Assembly: GCF_003952365.1 (NCBI RefSeq)
Contig: NZ_CP034443.1
Span: 4,705,001 to 4,769,000 of the forward strand
Source: Mesorhizobium sp. M9A.F.Ca.ET.002.03.1.2
GTDB lineage: Bacteria; Pseudomonadota; Alphaproteobacteria; Rhizobiales; Rhizobiaceae
DNA: 64,000 nucleotides
Direction: 5' to 3'
Position numbers and translations under genes: made by a program. Below the pieces are notes generated by a model. That model worked only from the letters and a program-made list of their open reading frames with translations, had not been told where the DNA came from and searched no databases. Below, piece after piece: positions 43,586 through 53,223 of the stretch (positions within the stretch are counted from its first letter, which is position 1; every line of letters begins with the position of its first letter).

Positions 43586-44061
43586 ATGAATCCAGACTGG
43601 TATGCTGCTTGGCGCGAAGAGGCTTTCGAACAGCTGAACGCCAAGAATGCACGCTTGCAGAATGATTTCCGCCTCGGCAGTTGGCCCCGCTATGACTACG
43701 ACCTGAAGGCTGGAAAGCTTCTGTTCTCAGAGGAGGGGTCGTCAAGGTCGTCACCGAGATCCAGATTGCGGGCAGTACGAGCGCCAAGGCCGGCAATTGG
43801 CTGTGGGCCTGGGCAAATTCGAACTTGCCTGGAGAGCTCCTCAGCGACGCAAAGCTGGTTCGATCCTTCGGAGAGGAGAACGGCATTGACGAACTGGCTC
43901 AACCTTATGTGACGGACACGGGCAATGACCTGGAAGCGCTCGGTTGGGAACTGGCCGGGGCAATGGTTCGAATTTGCAACGCGCTTGGCGCCTATCGCTC
44001 TCCGCGTAGCGAAGGCGGAGGCCTGTATCTGATCTTCAAAAACATCAGTTGGACAAACTGA
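43586..44061 (+). pseudogene. Frameshifted gene, DUF6882-like protein
   Basis: Reads MNPDWYAAWREEAFEQLNAKN in one frame up to FSEEG near 43735. A single-base deletion in the G run at about 43734-43738 (four G in place of five) moves the rest into another frame, which continues without a stop as VVKVVTEIQIAGST, then WLWAWANSNLPGELL, GIDELAQ and a proper stop at 44061. Restoring one G gives a 158-residue protein. The WAWANSNLP pattern resembles DUF6882. It may be a recent pseudogene or a sequencing error. Confidence 0.75.
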
Positions 44062-44123
44062 ACCCGATGCCCGCCTTCCCACGCGCACCATGGCGGCGAT
44101 ACTGACTTTCGTCGCCCAGAAGA

Positions 44124-44156
44124 AAAAGCCCGCGCCGTTGCCGGCGCGGGCTTTTC
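44124..44156. terminator. Bidirectional rho-independent terminator
   Basis: AAAGCCCGCGCC-GTTG-CCGGCGCGGGCTTTT forms a strong stem with A and T runs on both sides, so it can serve the frameshifted gene upstream and the BA14K gene on the minus strand. Confidence 0.85.
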
Positions 44157-44185
44157 AACAACCCTTACTCAACTCTGCCCGGGCC

Positions 44186-44671
44186 TTATCCATACGGCGA
44201 ATAGCACTGCCGACGCGGGCCGTTGTAAGGCTGATACGTATTGTCATAGGCCCGGTAGGATCTATAGCGGTTGTAGCACCACTCCTCGTGGGAACCGCCT
44301 CGATAGACGCGGCGGTTCTGGTTGTTGATGATCGCGCCGGTGATCAGCGCGCCAGTGGCGAAGGCAGCCAGCGGGAACCAGTAATCGCCATGACGGCGAT
44401 AGCCGCGACGGTAGTGGCGATAGCCACGATGGCCGCGCCAATACATGCCGTCGTTACGCGAGAAATCGCGACGGTAGAAATCGCGACGGGAAAAATCGCG
44501 ATCGCGGTTGAAACTACGCCTCCACCGCCTGTGGTCGACGGTCTGGACATCCGACGAGACGTTCTGGCCTAGCGGCACGTAGGTGGGCTGGGCGTTGACG
44601 GGCACGATCTCCGCAACAGCGAATGACGCTGACAGCGCGGTCGCCAGCAAGCCCGACATGATCCTGTTCAT
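44186..44671 (-). CDS. BA14K-family exported protein
   Basis: 161 residues. The signal peptide ([18 protein letters not shown]) precedes an Arg/Tyr/Asp-rich low-complexity region ([33 protein letters not shown]), one hydrophobic segment ([18 protein letters not shown]) and the diagnostic BA14K end ([27 protein letters not shown]). The family is named for the Brucella 14-kDa immunoreactive protein, a surface or periplasmic protein with lectin-like activity reported. The ATG at 44671 has CAAGGAGAAGACC upstream. Confidence 0.92.
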   Translation of the reverse strand: MNRIMSGLLATALSASFAVAEIVPVNAQPTYVPLGQNVSSDVQTVDHRRWRRSFNRDRDFSRRDFYRRDFSRNDGMYWRGHRGYRHYRRGYRRHGDYWFPLAAFATGALITGAIINNQNRRVYRGGSHEEWCYNRYRSYRAYDNTYQPYNGPRRQCYSPYG

Positions 44672-44913
44672 GGTCTTCTCCTTGAAAAGGGTTGTCCCTT
44701 GTAGCGACAAAAACGGGCAGGCGGTGCAATTGTTCCGCGAAAAATGGCAACCCGCTGATTTATAATGTTTCTCTTAAATGATCTCCCGCCCGGCCTCGAC
44801 GAAAAGCCGGCGTTGGGCTTGTCTGTCAAAGGCCGTTCCGCCTTTTGCCTAAGCGGCGTGCGAGGCGCTGCGAGAGCGTGGAAAAGCCCGGCTTGCGCGC
44901 CGTCTTTTTCCGG
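44672..44913. other. Intergenic region upstream of BA14K and tRNA-Lys
   Basis: No gene is supported. The region must hold the promoter of the BA14K gene (minus strand). The tRNA promoter begins at 44914. Confidence 0.5.
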
Positions 44914-44942
44914 TTGACCGGTCGAGGCACTCTCCCTATGTT
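44914..44942 (+). promoter_or_regulatory. Sigma-70-type promoter of tRNA-Lys
   Basis: TTGACC (44914-44919) and TATGTT (44937-44942) with a 17-base spacer match -35 and -10 hexamers, about 30 bases before the mature tRNA. Confidence 0.65.
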
Positions 44943-44978
44943 CCGCGCAATTTCGAGGGCAGCATTCTGAGCCCGCGG

Positions 44979-45054
44979 GAGCGCGTAGCTCAGCCGGTAG
45001 AGCAACTGACTTTTAATCAGTAGGTCCAGGGTTCGAATCCCTGCGCGCTCACCA
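44979..45054 (+). tRNA. tRNA-Lys (anticodon TTT)
   Basis: 76 bases with a complete cloverleaf: acceptor GAGCGCG pairs with CGCGCTC, anticodon stem ACTGA/TCAGT encloses CTTTTAA, so the anticodon is TTT. The T arm has GTTCGAATC, and the encoded ACCA end is present. An IS481-family element begins ten bases downstream. Confidence 0.97.
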
Positions 45055-45064
45055 TTTCATGAGT

Positions 45065-46365
45065 TGTCCGGCCCGGAGACATAGGTAACAGCTTGTACCT
45101 AAGACATGGGTGACAACCTCGTGCCGAACGGGTTGTCGATTGTTTGCAAGGTCCTCTGTTCCAAGTCGATATATCCCAAATCATAGTGCATGAAGGAGAC
45201 GAGCCAAATGCCGTCGTCGACTTCCTTGATGCCGAGCCTCTTGCCGGCGAGCACATGGGAGATGTTGATCTTCTTCCTCATCATGCAGATACGTCCGCAT
45301 GTGGTGACGATGATGTCCTTGTCATGGAAGGGGTAGGTCAGGTCCGGCAGCCCGCCGTAGGGTCTTGAGGACGGCGTATAGAGTTCGGCCGGGGTCTTCA
45401 TGGCGAGCGCCTCGTGCGGCCTTTCGGCATTGAATTCGCTCATGAAGTCATCGAAGGCGGCCTGCTGCTGCAGGGCGTTCATGCCCGGCGGGCGTGTGGC
45501 CTCCTTCTTCAGCGTCAGGTGCATGCGCTCGTGGCGGCCGTTCTGTTGCGGGCGGCCGGGCTTGATGCGCTCGATGGCGATTCCCAGCCTGAGCCACCAG
45601 ACGGAGAGCCTGGACAGGTTGTAGAGGCCGTTGGGACTGGCGAAGGGCACGCCATTGTCGCTTCTGATGGCGACGGGCAGGCCGCGTTCCTTGAAGAGCC
45701 GGACGAAAGCCTCGATGACCGGGGCTTCCTTCGTTGATTCAAGAGCTTCGCAGGCAAGCAGGTAGCGCGAGGCCTGGTCGGTGACCGTCAGCGGGTAACA
45801 GTATTGGCGGTTGCCGAGTCTGAACTCGCCCTTGAAGTCGGCGCACCACAGATCGTTGGGCCGCACCGCCTGCGAGAGCGTCGTGCCCATGGCCTTGTTC
45901 GCCCGGTTCCTCTTGTGGGGCTGGCTCACAAGGCCGTGGCGGTCGAGCACCGCATGGACGGTGCTTTTGGCTGGAATACGCACGTCGCCGGCCAGCCGCC
46001 TGACCAGCAGTTCCCTGATCTTGCGCGCGCCCCAGTGCGGCTTGTCGCGCTTGCAATCGACGATCAGACGCTCGATCGGCTCGGGCAGCTGGTTGGCGTA
46101 GCGCACAGGCCGGCGCGAACGATCGCACAGCGCCTCTACCCCTTCTCGCCTGTAGCGGTTGAAGATCTTGTAGCCGGTCTTACGCGAAATCCCGAACTCC
46201 CGGCACACATCGCTCATGCCTTCCCCATCGAGAAGGCGAGCCACGAAACGAAGACGTTCCTCCATCACCGAACACTCTCTCCACGGCATCAACACCTCCG
46301 GCCAAAAGCCAAAAGTGTTACCCATGTGTCCGGTACAAAACGTCACCTATGTCTCGGGTCGGTCA
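45065..46365. mobile_element. IS481-family insertion sequence
   Basis: About 1.3 kb, containing one transposase gene. Its ends are imperfect inverted repeats of roughly 45 bases: the left end reads TGTCCGGCCCGGAGACATAGG and the right end, reverse complemented, TGACCGACCCGAGACATAGG, continuing with TTGTACC and ACATGGGT blocks in both. AGT or AGTT flanks both sides (45062-45065 and 46366-46369), a likely target duplication. It sits between tRNA-Lys and dprA and replaces the last codon and stop of dprA. Confidence 0.85.
45099..46289 (-). CDS. IS481-family transposase
   Basis: 396 residues. An N-terminal helix-turn-helix (SDVCREFGISRKTGYKIFNRY) precedes an integrase-type DDE core: Asp in DLWCADFKGEF, Asp in AIRSDNGVPF and Glu in NGRHERMHLTLKKE. 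C-terminal residues contain the AFNAERPHEALAMKTPAELY type motif of this group. The ATG at 46289 follows GGAGGTGTTG. The frame is intact, so the element may be active. Confidence 0.93.
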   Translation of the reverse strand: MPWRECSVMEERLRFVARLLDGEGMSDVCREFGISRKTGYKIFNRYRREGVEALCDRSRRPVRYANQLPEPIERLIVDCKRDKPHWGARKIRELLVRRLAGDVRIPAKSTVHAVLDRHGLVSQPHKRNRANKAMGTTLSQAVRPNDLWCADFKGEFRLGNRQYCYPLTVTDQASRYLLACEALESTKEAPVIEAFVRLFKERGLPVAIRSDNGVPFASPNGLYNLSRLSVWWLRLGIAIERIKPGRPQQNGRHERMHLTLKKEATRPPGMNALQQQAAFDDFMSEFNAERPHEALAMKTPAELYTPSSRPYGGLPDLTYPFHDKDIIVTTCGRICMMRKKINISHVLAGKRLGIKEVDDGIWLVSFMHYDLGYIDLEQRTLQTIDNPFGTRLSPMS

Positions 46366-47497
46366 AGTTTCCAAAAACCAGCGAGACATTCCCGCCCGCA
46401 TGCCGTTCCAGCCGGCCGGCGAGGTCGAGTTCCAAAAGCACCATGAAAACCTGAGCCGGATGCAGGCCGGTGTGGCGGATGATCTCGTCGATCGCCACCG
46501 GCGTCGGGCCGAGGGCCTCGACGACGCGGGCGCGGTCGTCCTCGCCGGGCGGCGGCGTCGCCGAAAAGTCGGGCGGTTCCCCGAGCGGCGGCGTCCTTGG
46601 TGCCGGGGCGCCGACCAGTGGCGCGATGGCGCTGGAAATGTCCGATGCCTCGGTGACCAGGGTGGCGCCGTCCTTGAGCAAGGCGTTGGTGCCGGCGGCG
46701 CGCGGATCGAGCGGCGAACCGGGGACGGCAAAGACCAGCCGGCCCATCTCGCCGGCAAGCCTGGCGCTGATCAGCGAGCCGGAGCGTTGCGCGGCTTCGA
46801 CCACGACCAGCCCCAGTGCCGCACCGGCGACAAGGCGGTTGCGGCGCGGAAAATCCTGGGCGCGCGGCTGCCAGCCGAACGGCATTTCCGAAATGACGGC
46901 GCCGCCGTGCTCGGCAATCTCGTCGCACAGGCCGGCATTCTCGGGCGGGTAGGGCAGGTCGAGGCCGCCGGCCAGCACACCGATCGTGCCGGTGGCAAGG
47001 CTGCCCTGATGCGCTGCCGTGTCGATGCCACGCGCCAGGCCGGAGACGATGCCGTAGCCGTCGCGGCCGAGTTCGGCGGCGAGCGTTCGCGCCATCTTGA
47101 TGCCGGCCAGCGAGGCGTTGCGGGCGCCGACGATGGCGACTGCCGGCAGCCGGAACACTGCGCCTTCGCCCTTGACCGCAAGCAACGGCGGCGGATGGTC
47201 CATGCTCTTCATCAGCGACGGATAGTCGGCTTCGCCGATGCCGACGAAGCGGGCGCCGGCTCGCCGGGCTGTCTCCAGTTCCGCCTCGGCCTCGGCGATC
47301 GACGGGATGCGGGCGATCTTTCTGGCGCCGCCCGAAATCATCAGCTCGGGCAGCATCTCGAGCGCCGTCTCGGCCGAGCCGAAACGGTTGATCAGGTCGC
47401 GAAAGGTGGCGGGGCCGACATTCGGCGTGCGGATCAAACGAAGCCAGCTCAACCGCTGCCGGTCACTGAGGCGCGGCCCGGCGGCGCGCTGGCTCAC
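46343..47497 (-). CDS. dprA: DNA-processing protein DprA
   Basis: Loads RecA on incoming single-stranded DNA during natural transformation. 384 residues. The Rossmann core has [21 protein letters not shown] near 121-141, [32 protein letters not shown] and [14 protein letters not shown]; a C-terminal winged helix ([36 protein letters not shown]) follows. The start is GTG at 47497, overlapping the plsY stop. The last seven residues (LTDPRHR) are encoded by the IS end; the native protein ended one residue after FGN. Confidence 0.93.
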   Translation of the reverse strand: MSQRAAGPRLSDRQRLSWLRLIRTPNVGPATFRDLINRFGSAETALEMLPELMISGGARKIARIPSIAEAEAELETARRAGARFVGIGEADYPSLMKSMDHPPPLLAVKGEGAVFRLPAVAIVGARNASLAGIKMARTLAAELGRDGYGIVSGLARGIDTAAHQGSLATGTIGVLAGGLDLPYPPENAGLCDEIAEHGGAVISEMPFGWQPRAQDFPRRNRLVAGAALGLVVVEAAQRSGSLISARLAGEMGRLVFAVPGSPLDPRAAGTNALLKDGATLVTEASDISSAIAPLVGAPAPRTPPLGEPPDFSATPPPGEDDRARVVEALGPTPVAIDEIIRHTGLHPAQVFMVLLELDLAGRLERHAGGNVSLVFGNLTDPRHR

Positions 47498-48081
47498 CCC
47501 TTGGCCCCGATCTTGCCCTCGGTGCCGGCCAGCAGCCGCGCGATATTGGCCCGGTGTTTTATTATGACGATCAGGCTCATCAGCGCGAACAGCCCGGCAA
47601 TCTGGGGCGTGCTGAGGACATAGAGCGCGATCGGCACGACGACTGCCGCCGTCAGCGCCGCCAGCGAGGAGTAGCGGAACAGGAAGGCAACGGCCAGCCA
47701 GACGACGGCGAAGACCAGCGCCACCTGCCAGGCCAAGGCAATCAGCACGCCGATATAGGTAGCAACCCCTTTGCCGCCCTTGAAGCCGAGCCAGACCGGA
47801 AAGAGATGGCCGAGGAAGGCGCCGAGGCCGGCCCAAGGTCCGAGCTCCGGTGCAAAGCGACCGGCGATCAGTACGGCTGCCGTGCCTTTCAGCGCGTCGA
47901 GCAGCAGCGTGGCGGCGGCCAGGCCCTTGTTGCCGGTACGCAGCACGTTGGTGGCGCCGATGTTGCCGGAGCCGATATTGCGGACGTCGCCAAGGCCGGC
48001 GGCGCGGGTGATCAAAAGCCCGAACGGGATCGAGCCGAGCAGATAGCCGAACACCAGCGCCAAGATGATGCCGTAAGCCAT
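47494..48081 (-). CDS. plsY: Glycerol-3-phosphate acyltransferase PlsY
   Basis: Inner-membrane enzyme that acylates glycerol-3-phosphate with acyl-phosphate, the first step of phospholipid synthesis. 195 residues with five hydrophobic segments. Conserved motifs are GSIPFGLLI, the phosphate-binding [13 protein letters not shown] near 38-50, [18 protein letters not shown] near 92-109 and [15 protein letters not shown] near the C-terminus. Start ATG at 48081, 19 bases after pyrC. It overlaps dprA by four bases (GTGA). Confidence 0.95.
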   Translation of the reverse strand: MAYGIILALVFGYLLGSIPFGLLITRAAGLGDVRNIGSGNIGATNVLRTGNKGLAAATLLLDALKGTAAVLIAGRFAPELGPWAGLGAFLGHLFPVWLGFKGGKGVATYIGVLIALAWQVALVFAVVWLAVAFLFRYSSLAALTAAVVVPIALYVLSTPQIAGLFALMSLIVIIKHRANIARLLAGTEGKIGAKG

Positions 48082-48100
48082 TGTTCCCCCGGATATGCCC

Positions 48101-49387
48101 CTAGGCCGAAAACACTGTGCGGCCCGCCACCATCGTTTGCAAGACCTTGCCTTGCAGCCGCGCGCCTTCGAAACATGTGTTTTTCGAACGCGAACGGATG
48201 CCGCTTTCGCTGACGATCCATGGCTCGTCGAGATCGACCAGCGCAAGATCGGCTGCGGCACCCGGCTTCAGCGTGCCGCCGGGCAGACCGAACAGCCTTG
48301 CCGGTGCGGTGGACAAGGTCTCGACCAGCCTGAGCAGTGTCACATCGCCATTGTGATAGAGCCGCAGTGCCGCGCCCAGCAGCGTTTCCAGCCCGATGGC
48401 GCCGGCCGCGGCGTCGGCGAAGGGCAGGCGCTTGGTGTCGACGTCCTGCGGATCGTGCGAGGAGACGATGATATCGATCGTGCCGTCCTTGACCGCCTCG
48501 ATCACCGCCAGCCGGTCCTCCTCGGCGCGCAGCGGCGGCGTCAGCCTGAAGAAGGTGCGATATTCGCCGACATCGTTCTCGTTGAGCGACAGATTGTGGA
48601 TCGACACGCCTGATGTGACATTCGCGCCGTCGGCTTTTGCCCGCGTCACGGCATTGGCTGCCATCGCCGTCGAGATCTTGGCCGCGTGGTAGGCGCCGCC
48701 GGTCAGCCGCGCCAGCGCCAGGTCGCGCTCCAGCGGGATGGATTCGGCCTCGCGCGGAATGCCGGCAAGGCCGAGCCAGCTTGCATAGAGGCCTTCGTTC
48801 ATCACGCCTGAAGATGCGAGGTCGGCGTCCTGGGTTTCATGCGCGATCACGCCGCCGAAATCGCGCGCATAGGTCAGCGCGCGGCGCATCACCAGTGCGC
48901 TTGATATGGTGTGCCGCCCGTCTGTGAAGGCGACCGCGCCGGCCTCGCGCAGCAGGCCGAATTCGGTCATCTCGCGACCATCGAGACCCTTGGTGATCGC
49001 CGCCGCCGGAAATATGTTGACGATGGCCGTGTCCTTGGCGGTGCGCAGCACGAACTCGACCAGCGCGACATTGTCGATCACCGGGTCGGTGTCGGGCATC
49101 ATGACGATGGAGGTGACGCCGCCGGCAGCCGCCGCCACGCTGGCTGAGGCGATGGTTTCGCGGTGCTCGCCGCCGGGTTCGCCGATGAAGACGCGCGCAT
49201 CGATCAGGCCGGGGATAACAGCCTTGCCGGCGCCATCGATGATCATGGCGCCTTCCGGAGCGCCCTGGTTCAAGGCCGCCTTGCCGGCAGCGACGATCTT
49301 CCTGCCCTCGACGATGACCGCGCCGACCTCGTCGATCCCGCGCGACGGATCGATGATGCGGGCGCGCTCGAAGACCGTCGTGCTCAT
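48101..49387 (-). CDS. pyrC: Dihydroorotase-like non-catalytic partner of aspartate transcarbamoylase
   Basis: 428 residues of the class I dihydroorotase fold, but active-site ligands are missing. The metal motif DxHxH reads Asp63-Ala-Arg65-Val-Phe67, and the catalytic TDHAP segment reads SSHDP at 309-313, with Ser310 in place of Asp. This is the pattern of the inactive PyrC-prime (PyrX) that holds PyrB in a dodecamer in Pseudomonas and others. An active dihydroorotase must be encoded elsewhere. It overlaps pyrB by four bases and precedes plsY. Confidence 0.9.
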   Translation of the reverse strand: MSTTVFERARIIDPSRGIDEVGAVIVEGRKIVAAGKAALNQGAPEGAMIIDGAGKAVIPGLIDARVFIGEPGGEHRETIASASVAAAAGGVTSIVMMPDTDPVIDNVALVEFVLRTAKDTAIVNIFPAAAITKGLDGREMTEFGLLREAGAVAFTDGRHTISSALVMRRALTYARDFGGVIAHETQDADLASSGVMNEGLYASWLGLAGIPREAESIPLERDLALARLTGGAYHAAKISTAMAANAVTRAKADGANVTSGVSIHNLSLNENDVGEYRTFFRLTPPLRAEEDRLAVIEAVKDGTIDIIVSSHDPQDVDTKRLPFADAAAGAIGLETLLGAALRLYHNGDVTLLRLVETLSTAPARLFGLPGGTLKPGAAADLALVDLDEPWIVSESGIRSRSKNTCFEGARLQGKVLQTMVAGRTVFSA

Positions 49388-50349
49388 GCGCCGCGGCCCT
49401 CATGGTTGCGACGGGGGTCGAGCAGCGCTTCCATCACCGCCATGCGCACGGCGACACCCATTTCCACCTGTTCCTGGATGACGCTCTGCGGACCGTCGGC
49501 GATTTCCGAGGCGATTTCGACACCACGGTTCATCGGGCCGGGATGCATGACAAGCGCGTCATCCTTGGCCGCCTTCAGCTTCTCGGCATCGAGGCCGAAA
49601 TAGCGGAAATATTCACGCACCGAAGGCACGAAGGCGCCTTCCATCCGCTCGCGCTGCAGCCGCAGCATCATCACCACGTCCGCGTCCTTGAGACCCTCGG
49701 CCATCGAGCGGGAGACGATCACGCCCATTTTCTCGATGCCGGCGGGCAGGAGCGTCGACGGCGCCACGACGCGAACCTGGGCGCCAAGCGCGTTGAGCAG
49801 CATGATGTTGGAGCGCGCCACGCGCGAATGCAGAATGTCGCCGCAGATCGCCACGATCAGCTTCGACAGCGGACCCTTGGCTCGGCGGATGGTCAGCGCG
49901 TCGAGCAGCGCCTGCGTCGGGTGCTCATGGGCGCCGTCGCCGGCATTGATCACCGAGCAGCCGACCTTTTGCGCCAGCAGTGCCGCGGCACCCGCCGATT
50001 GGTGGCGGATGATCAGGATGTCGGGGCGCATGGCGTTCAGCGTCATCGCGGTATCGATCAGCGTCTCGCCCTTCTTCACCGAAGAGCTTGCCACCGACAT
50101 GTTCATGACGTCGGCGCCGAGCCGCTTTCCGGCAAGCTCGAACGACGACTGCGTGCGGGTCGAGGCCTCGTAGAAGAGATTGATCTGGGTGCGGCCGCGC
50201 AGCGTCGACGTCTTCTTCTCCGACTGCCGCGAGATGGCGACCGCCTGATCGGCCTTGTCCAGCAAAAGCTCGATATCGGCGGGGGAAAGATCGCGGATGC
50301 CCAGAAGATGGCTGTGGGGATACAGTGGCAGGGACGAAGCGTCGGTCAT
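49384..50349 (-). CDS. pyrB: Aspartate carbamoyltransferase catalytic subunit
   Basis: Joins carbamoyl phosphate and aspartate, the committed step of pyrimidine synthesis. About 321 residues. Carbamoyl-phosphate-binding motifs [20 protein letters not shown] near 59-78 and HQSAGAA near 115-121 are present, with [17 protein letters not shown] near 135-151 and the C-terminal MHPGPMNRG. The ATG at 50349 is chosen; a GTG one codon earlier is also in frame. No pyrI gene is nearby. Start of the pyrB-pyrC-plsY-dprA operon. Confidence 0.95.
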   Translation of the reverse strand: MTDASSLPLYPHSHLLGIRDLSPADIELLLDKADQAVAISRQSEKKTSTLRGRTQINLFYEASTRTQSSFELAGKRLGADVMNMSVASSSVKKGETLIDTAMTLNAMRPDILIIRHQSAGAAALLAQKVGCSVINAGDGAHEHPTQALLDALTIRRAKGPLSKLIVAICGDILHSRVARSNIMLLNALGAQVRVVAPSTLLPAGIEKMGVIVSRSMAEGLKDADVVMMLRLQRERMEGAFVPSVREYFRYFGLDAEKLKAAKDDALVMHPGPMNRGVEIASEIADGPQSVIQEQVEMGVAVRMAVMEALLDPRRNHEGRGA

Positions 50350-50507
50350 CACAAGGGGCTGCTATAGGGTGGAGGACCTTTGGCTGCAAGCACCAGCTTT
50401 GGATTGCCGCCTTTCTCCCCGGTATTTTCGTCGCGCGCGCAGCAACGCTTGGGTTATAAACCGCTGATGGCTTCGGATTCGTGGCCTTGTGATGATAAGG
50501 ACGATGC

Positions 50508-52136
50508 GTGACCGACGACGTGACGAACCAGCCGCCGCCGCTGGCAGGCGGCAACGCCTGGCGGGGCGATCCGTTGCTGATCCAGCTTGCCGAGCGTTTT
50601 TCCGATCCGGTGCGCAAGGATCTCGATGGGCTGGGCCGTTTCGTGCTGACGCAGGAGGCGCAGGAGCTGGCCCGCCTCGCCAATGTCGAGACGTCGAAGC
50701 TCAGGACGCATGACCGGCAGGGCAGGCGCATCGATCTGGTCGAGTTCCATCCCGCCTATCATGCGCTGATGCGCCGCTCGGTGGCGAATGGGCTGCATTC
50801 GTCGGTCTGGGAAAACGGCGACGCCGAGATCGGCCGCCGTCATCAAGTGCGCGCCGCCCGTTTCTATCTGACGGCCGAGCTCGAAACCGGGCATCTCTGT
50901 CCCATCACCATGACCAGCGCATCGCTGGCGGCGCTGATGGCCAACCCAAAACTGTTTCGCGAATGGGCGCCGCGTGTGACAACACGCAAATACGACCAGA
51001 GCCAGAAGCCGCCGGTCGAAAAAACCGGGCTGACGCTCGGCATGGGCATGACCGAGAAGCAGGGCGGCACCGATGTCCGCGCCAACGTCACCAAGGCCGA
51101 GCGCGTCGGCAGCGGCTTCTATCGGCTGACCGGCCACAAATGGTTCATGTCGGCGCCGATGTCGGATGCGTTCTTGGTGCTTGGACAAGTGCCGGAGGGG
51201 CTTTCGTGCTTTCTCGTTCCCCGCATTCTCGGCGATGGCTCGGGCAACGGCTTCCGCTTTCAGCGGCTGAAGGACAAGCTCGGCAACCGTTCCAACGCCT
51301 CGTCCGAAGTGGAGTTCGTCAACGCCATCGGCGAGATGGTCGGCGAGCCGGGGGCGGGCGTGAAGACGATCATGGACATGGTGACGCTGACCCGGCTCGA
51401 CTGCGCGATCGCCTCGTCGGCGATCATGCGTGCCGGGCTGGCCGAGGCCGTCCACCACACCCGCCATCGCCAGGTGTTCGGAACCAATCTGGTCGAACAG
51501 CCGCTGATGCAGCGCGTGCTGGCCGACATGGCGCTCGACGTCGCCGCTGCCACCGCGCTGTCGTTCCGGCTGGCGCGTTCCTTCGACGAGGCGGCCAGTG
51601 ACCGTGGCGAGGCGGCTTTCGCTCGCGCCATGACGCCGGTCGTCAAATACTGGGTCTGCAAGATCGCGCCGCCGCTGCTCTACGAGGCGATGGAGTGTCT
51701 CGGCGGTAACGGCTATGTCGAGGAGGCGCCGCTCGCGCGCTACTATCGCGAAGCTCCGGTCAATGCGATCTGGGAGGGGTCCGGCAACGTCATGGCGCTT
51801 GACGTGCTGCGCGTGCTGGGGCGTGCACCCAGCCTGTTCGAGGAGGTGCTGGCCGGCATCGATCGCGACCTCGGCGACGGCGGGCGCGGCACCGTCGGCG
51901 TGCTCAAGGCGGCAATGCAGGTCGCGGCAACCGACGAGGGCTCGGCCCGTCTGCTCACCGAGCAACTGGCACTGTCGGCGGCGGCGGCGGAACTGCGCAG
52001 GCTGGGGGCAGGGCGGATCGCCGACGCCTTCGTCGAGACGCGCCTCGCCGGCCAGTGGCGCAACACCTACGGCATGCTCGATTCGCGCCATGACGCGCGC
52101 ATGATCATCGACACGCTCTATCCGCCGACTAACTGA
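50508..52136 (+). CDS. aidB: AidB-like acyl-CoA dehydrogenase family protein
   Basis: 542 residues. The N-terminal NQPPPLAGGNAWRGDPLL and the C-terminal EGSGNVMALDVLRVLGR are the diagnostic ends of AidB proteins, which are FAD-bound, bind DNA and protect against alkylation; other motifs (GMGMTEKQGGTDVRANVT, RLTGHKWFMSAPMSDAF) are shared. The start is GTG at 50508, six bases after AAGGA. It lies alone, divergent from pyrB. E. coli aidB belongs to the Ada response; no ada gene lies in the window. Confidence 0.9.
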   Translation: MTDDVTNQPPPLAGGNAWRGDPLLIQLAERFSDPVRKDLDGLGRFVLTQEAQELARLANVETSKLRTHDRQGRRIDLVEFHPAYHALMRRSVANGLHSSVWENGDAEIGRRHQVRAARFYLTAELETGHLCPITMTSASLAALMANPKLFREWAPRVTTRKYDQSQKPPVEKTGLTLGMGMTEKQGGTDVRANVTKAERVGSGFYRLTGHKWFMSAPMSDAFLVLGQVPEGLSCFLVPRILGDGSGNGFRFQRLKDKLGNRSNASSEVEFVNAIGEMVGEPGAGVKTIMDMVTLTRLDCAIASSAIMRAGLAEAVHHTRHRQVFGTNLVEQPLMQRVLADMALDVAAATALSFRLARSFDEAASDRGEAAFARAMTPVVKYWVCKIAPPLLYEAMECLGGNGYVEEAPLARYYREAPVNAIWEGSGNVMALDVLRVLGRAPSLFEEVLAGIDRDLGDGGRGTVGVLKAAMQVAATDEGSARLLTEQLALSAAAAELRRLGAGRIADAFVETRLAGQWRNTYGMLDSRHDARMIIDTLYPPTN

Positions 52137-53056
52137 GCTGCCGACAGCAGTGCAGCCGGGACGGTCGCGAAGGACAAAAGCGTCTGCAGCGTCGTTACCG
52201 TGGCATAAAGCTCGGCGTCGCCGCCCATCTGCTTGGCCAGCACATAGCCGTTCATGGCGGTCGGCACGGCGCCGCACAGGACGAGAAACAACAATTCCTC
52301 GCCAGTGATGCCAAGCGAGAGGGAAACGGCCAACAGCAGCGCCGGAAAAATCACCAGTTTGACCGCGACCGGGACGAGGATGGCCGTCTTGGGCTTGACC
52401 AGGCTGTCGAGCCTCAGGCCCGCACCTATGCCGACGAGACCAAGCCCGAGCGCGGCCTGGCCGATCAACTGAAGCGTCTTGTTGACCGGCGCAAAAAGTT
52501 CGAAGGGCAGCGCGCGAAGCAGAAGACCGCCGGCAGCCGCGATCACCATTGGATTGGTCGCCATGCGGCGGATCAGCGTCAGCCAGTTGGCCGTCCTGTC
52601 GGCAAAGCGTGTGACCACGAAAACCGTCACAAGATTGATTGGCAGGATGATGATCGCCATCGCCAGAGCGACGACAGCCATGCCGGCGGGCGGAAACAGT
52701 TTTTGGGCAATGGCCAGCGCCATGAAACCGTTCCAGCGGATCGACGTTTGGAAAATCGACGAGAATTCCGCTGCACCGGCAAGACCGGCCTTGCGCAGAA
52801 ACGGCCACAGCGACAGCACGAATATGAACATCAGCGGCAAGGTGATTGCCAGTGCCAGCATCATGCTATCCAGCCGCAGGCCGGCGAAATCGGCGTTTAC
52901 GATCGTCACGAAGATCAGTGTCGGATAAAAGAACCAATAGCCCAGCTGGTTGATGCCGTCCCAGCCGGCCAGATCGACCACGTTGACGCGCCGAAGAATG
53001 TTCCCGCACAGGATAAGCAGGAAGATCGGTAGAATGCTTTCGAACGTGGCTTGCAT
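52118..53056 (-). CDS. AEC-family membrane transporter
   Basis: 312 residues with about ten hydrophobic segments. The ESILPIFLLILCGNILRRVNVVDLAGWDGINQLGYWFFYPTL start is typical of the auxin efflux carrier (AEC) family of bacterial permeases, and the TAMNGYVLAKQMGGDAELYATVTTLQTLLSF end is characteristic. Members export or import organic acids such as malate; the substrate is unknown. The gene overlaps the aidB-like 3' end by 19 bases on the opposite strand. Confidence 0.9.
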   Translation of the reverse strand: MQATFESILPIFLLILCGNILRRVNVVDLAGWDGINQLGYWFFYPTLIFVTIVNADFAGLRLDSMMLALAITLPLMFIFVLSLWPFLRKAGLAGAAEFSSIFQTSIRWNGFMALAIAQKLFPPAGMAVVALAMAIIILPINLVTVFVVTRFADRTANWLTLIRRMATNPMVIAAAGGLLLRALPFELFAPVNKTLQLIGQAALGLGLVGIGAGLRLDSLVKPKTAILVPVAVKLVIFPALLLAVSLSLGITGEELLFLVLCGAVPTAMNGYVLAKQMGGDAELYATVTTLQTLLSFATVPAALLSAAQLVGG

Positions 53057-53223
53057 GGAGGCGTCTCGGAGGGAGACCGTGCCATAGCAGGCATTGCCGG
53101 CGTGTAAAGCGCCACGACCGGCGCTACCGTGTGCCTGTGGATGGCCGTTAACCTTAACAAATGGTTTCCGTTGCGGCGGCGGGCCGCAAAGCCCACTGTC
53201 CTGTCTACCGAAGCAGGAACGCC

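Noticed and set aside
44979..46366. Genomic island anchored at tRNA-Lys
   Set aside because: The IS lies next to the tRNA, but there is no integrase, no repeat of the tRNA 3' end and the genes beyond are core genes (dprA, plsY, pyr).
50454..52808. 784-residue minus-strand frame across the aidB-like gene and the AEC gene
   Set aside because: Antisense to one conserved gene and out of frame with another; composition is that of GC-rich shadow frames.
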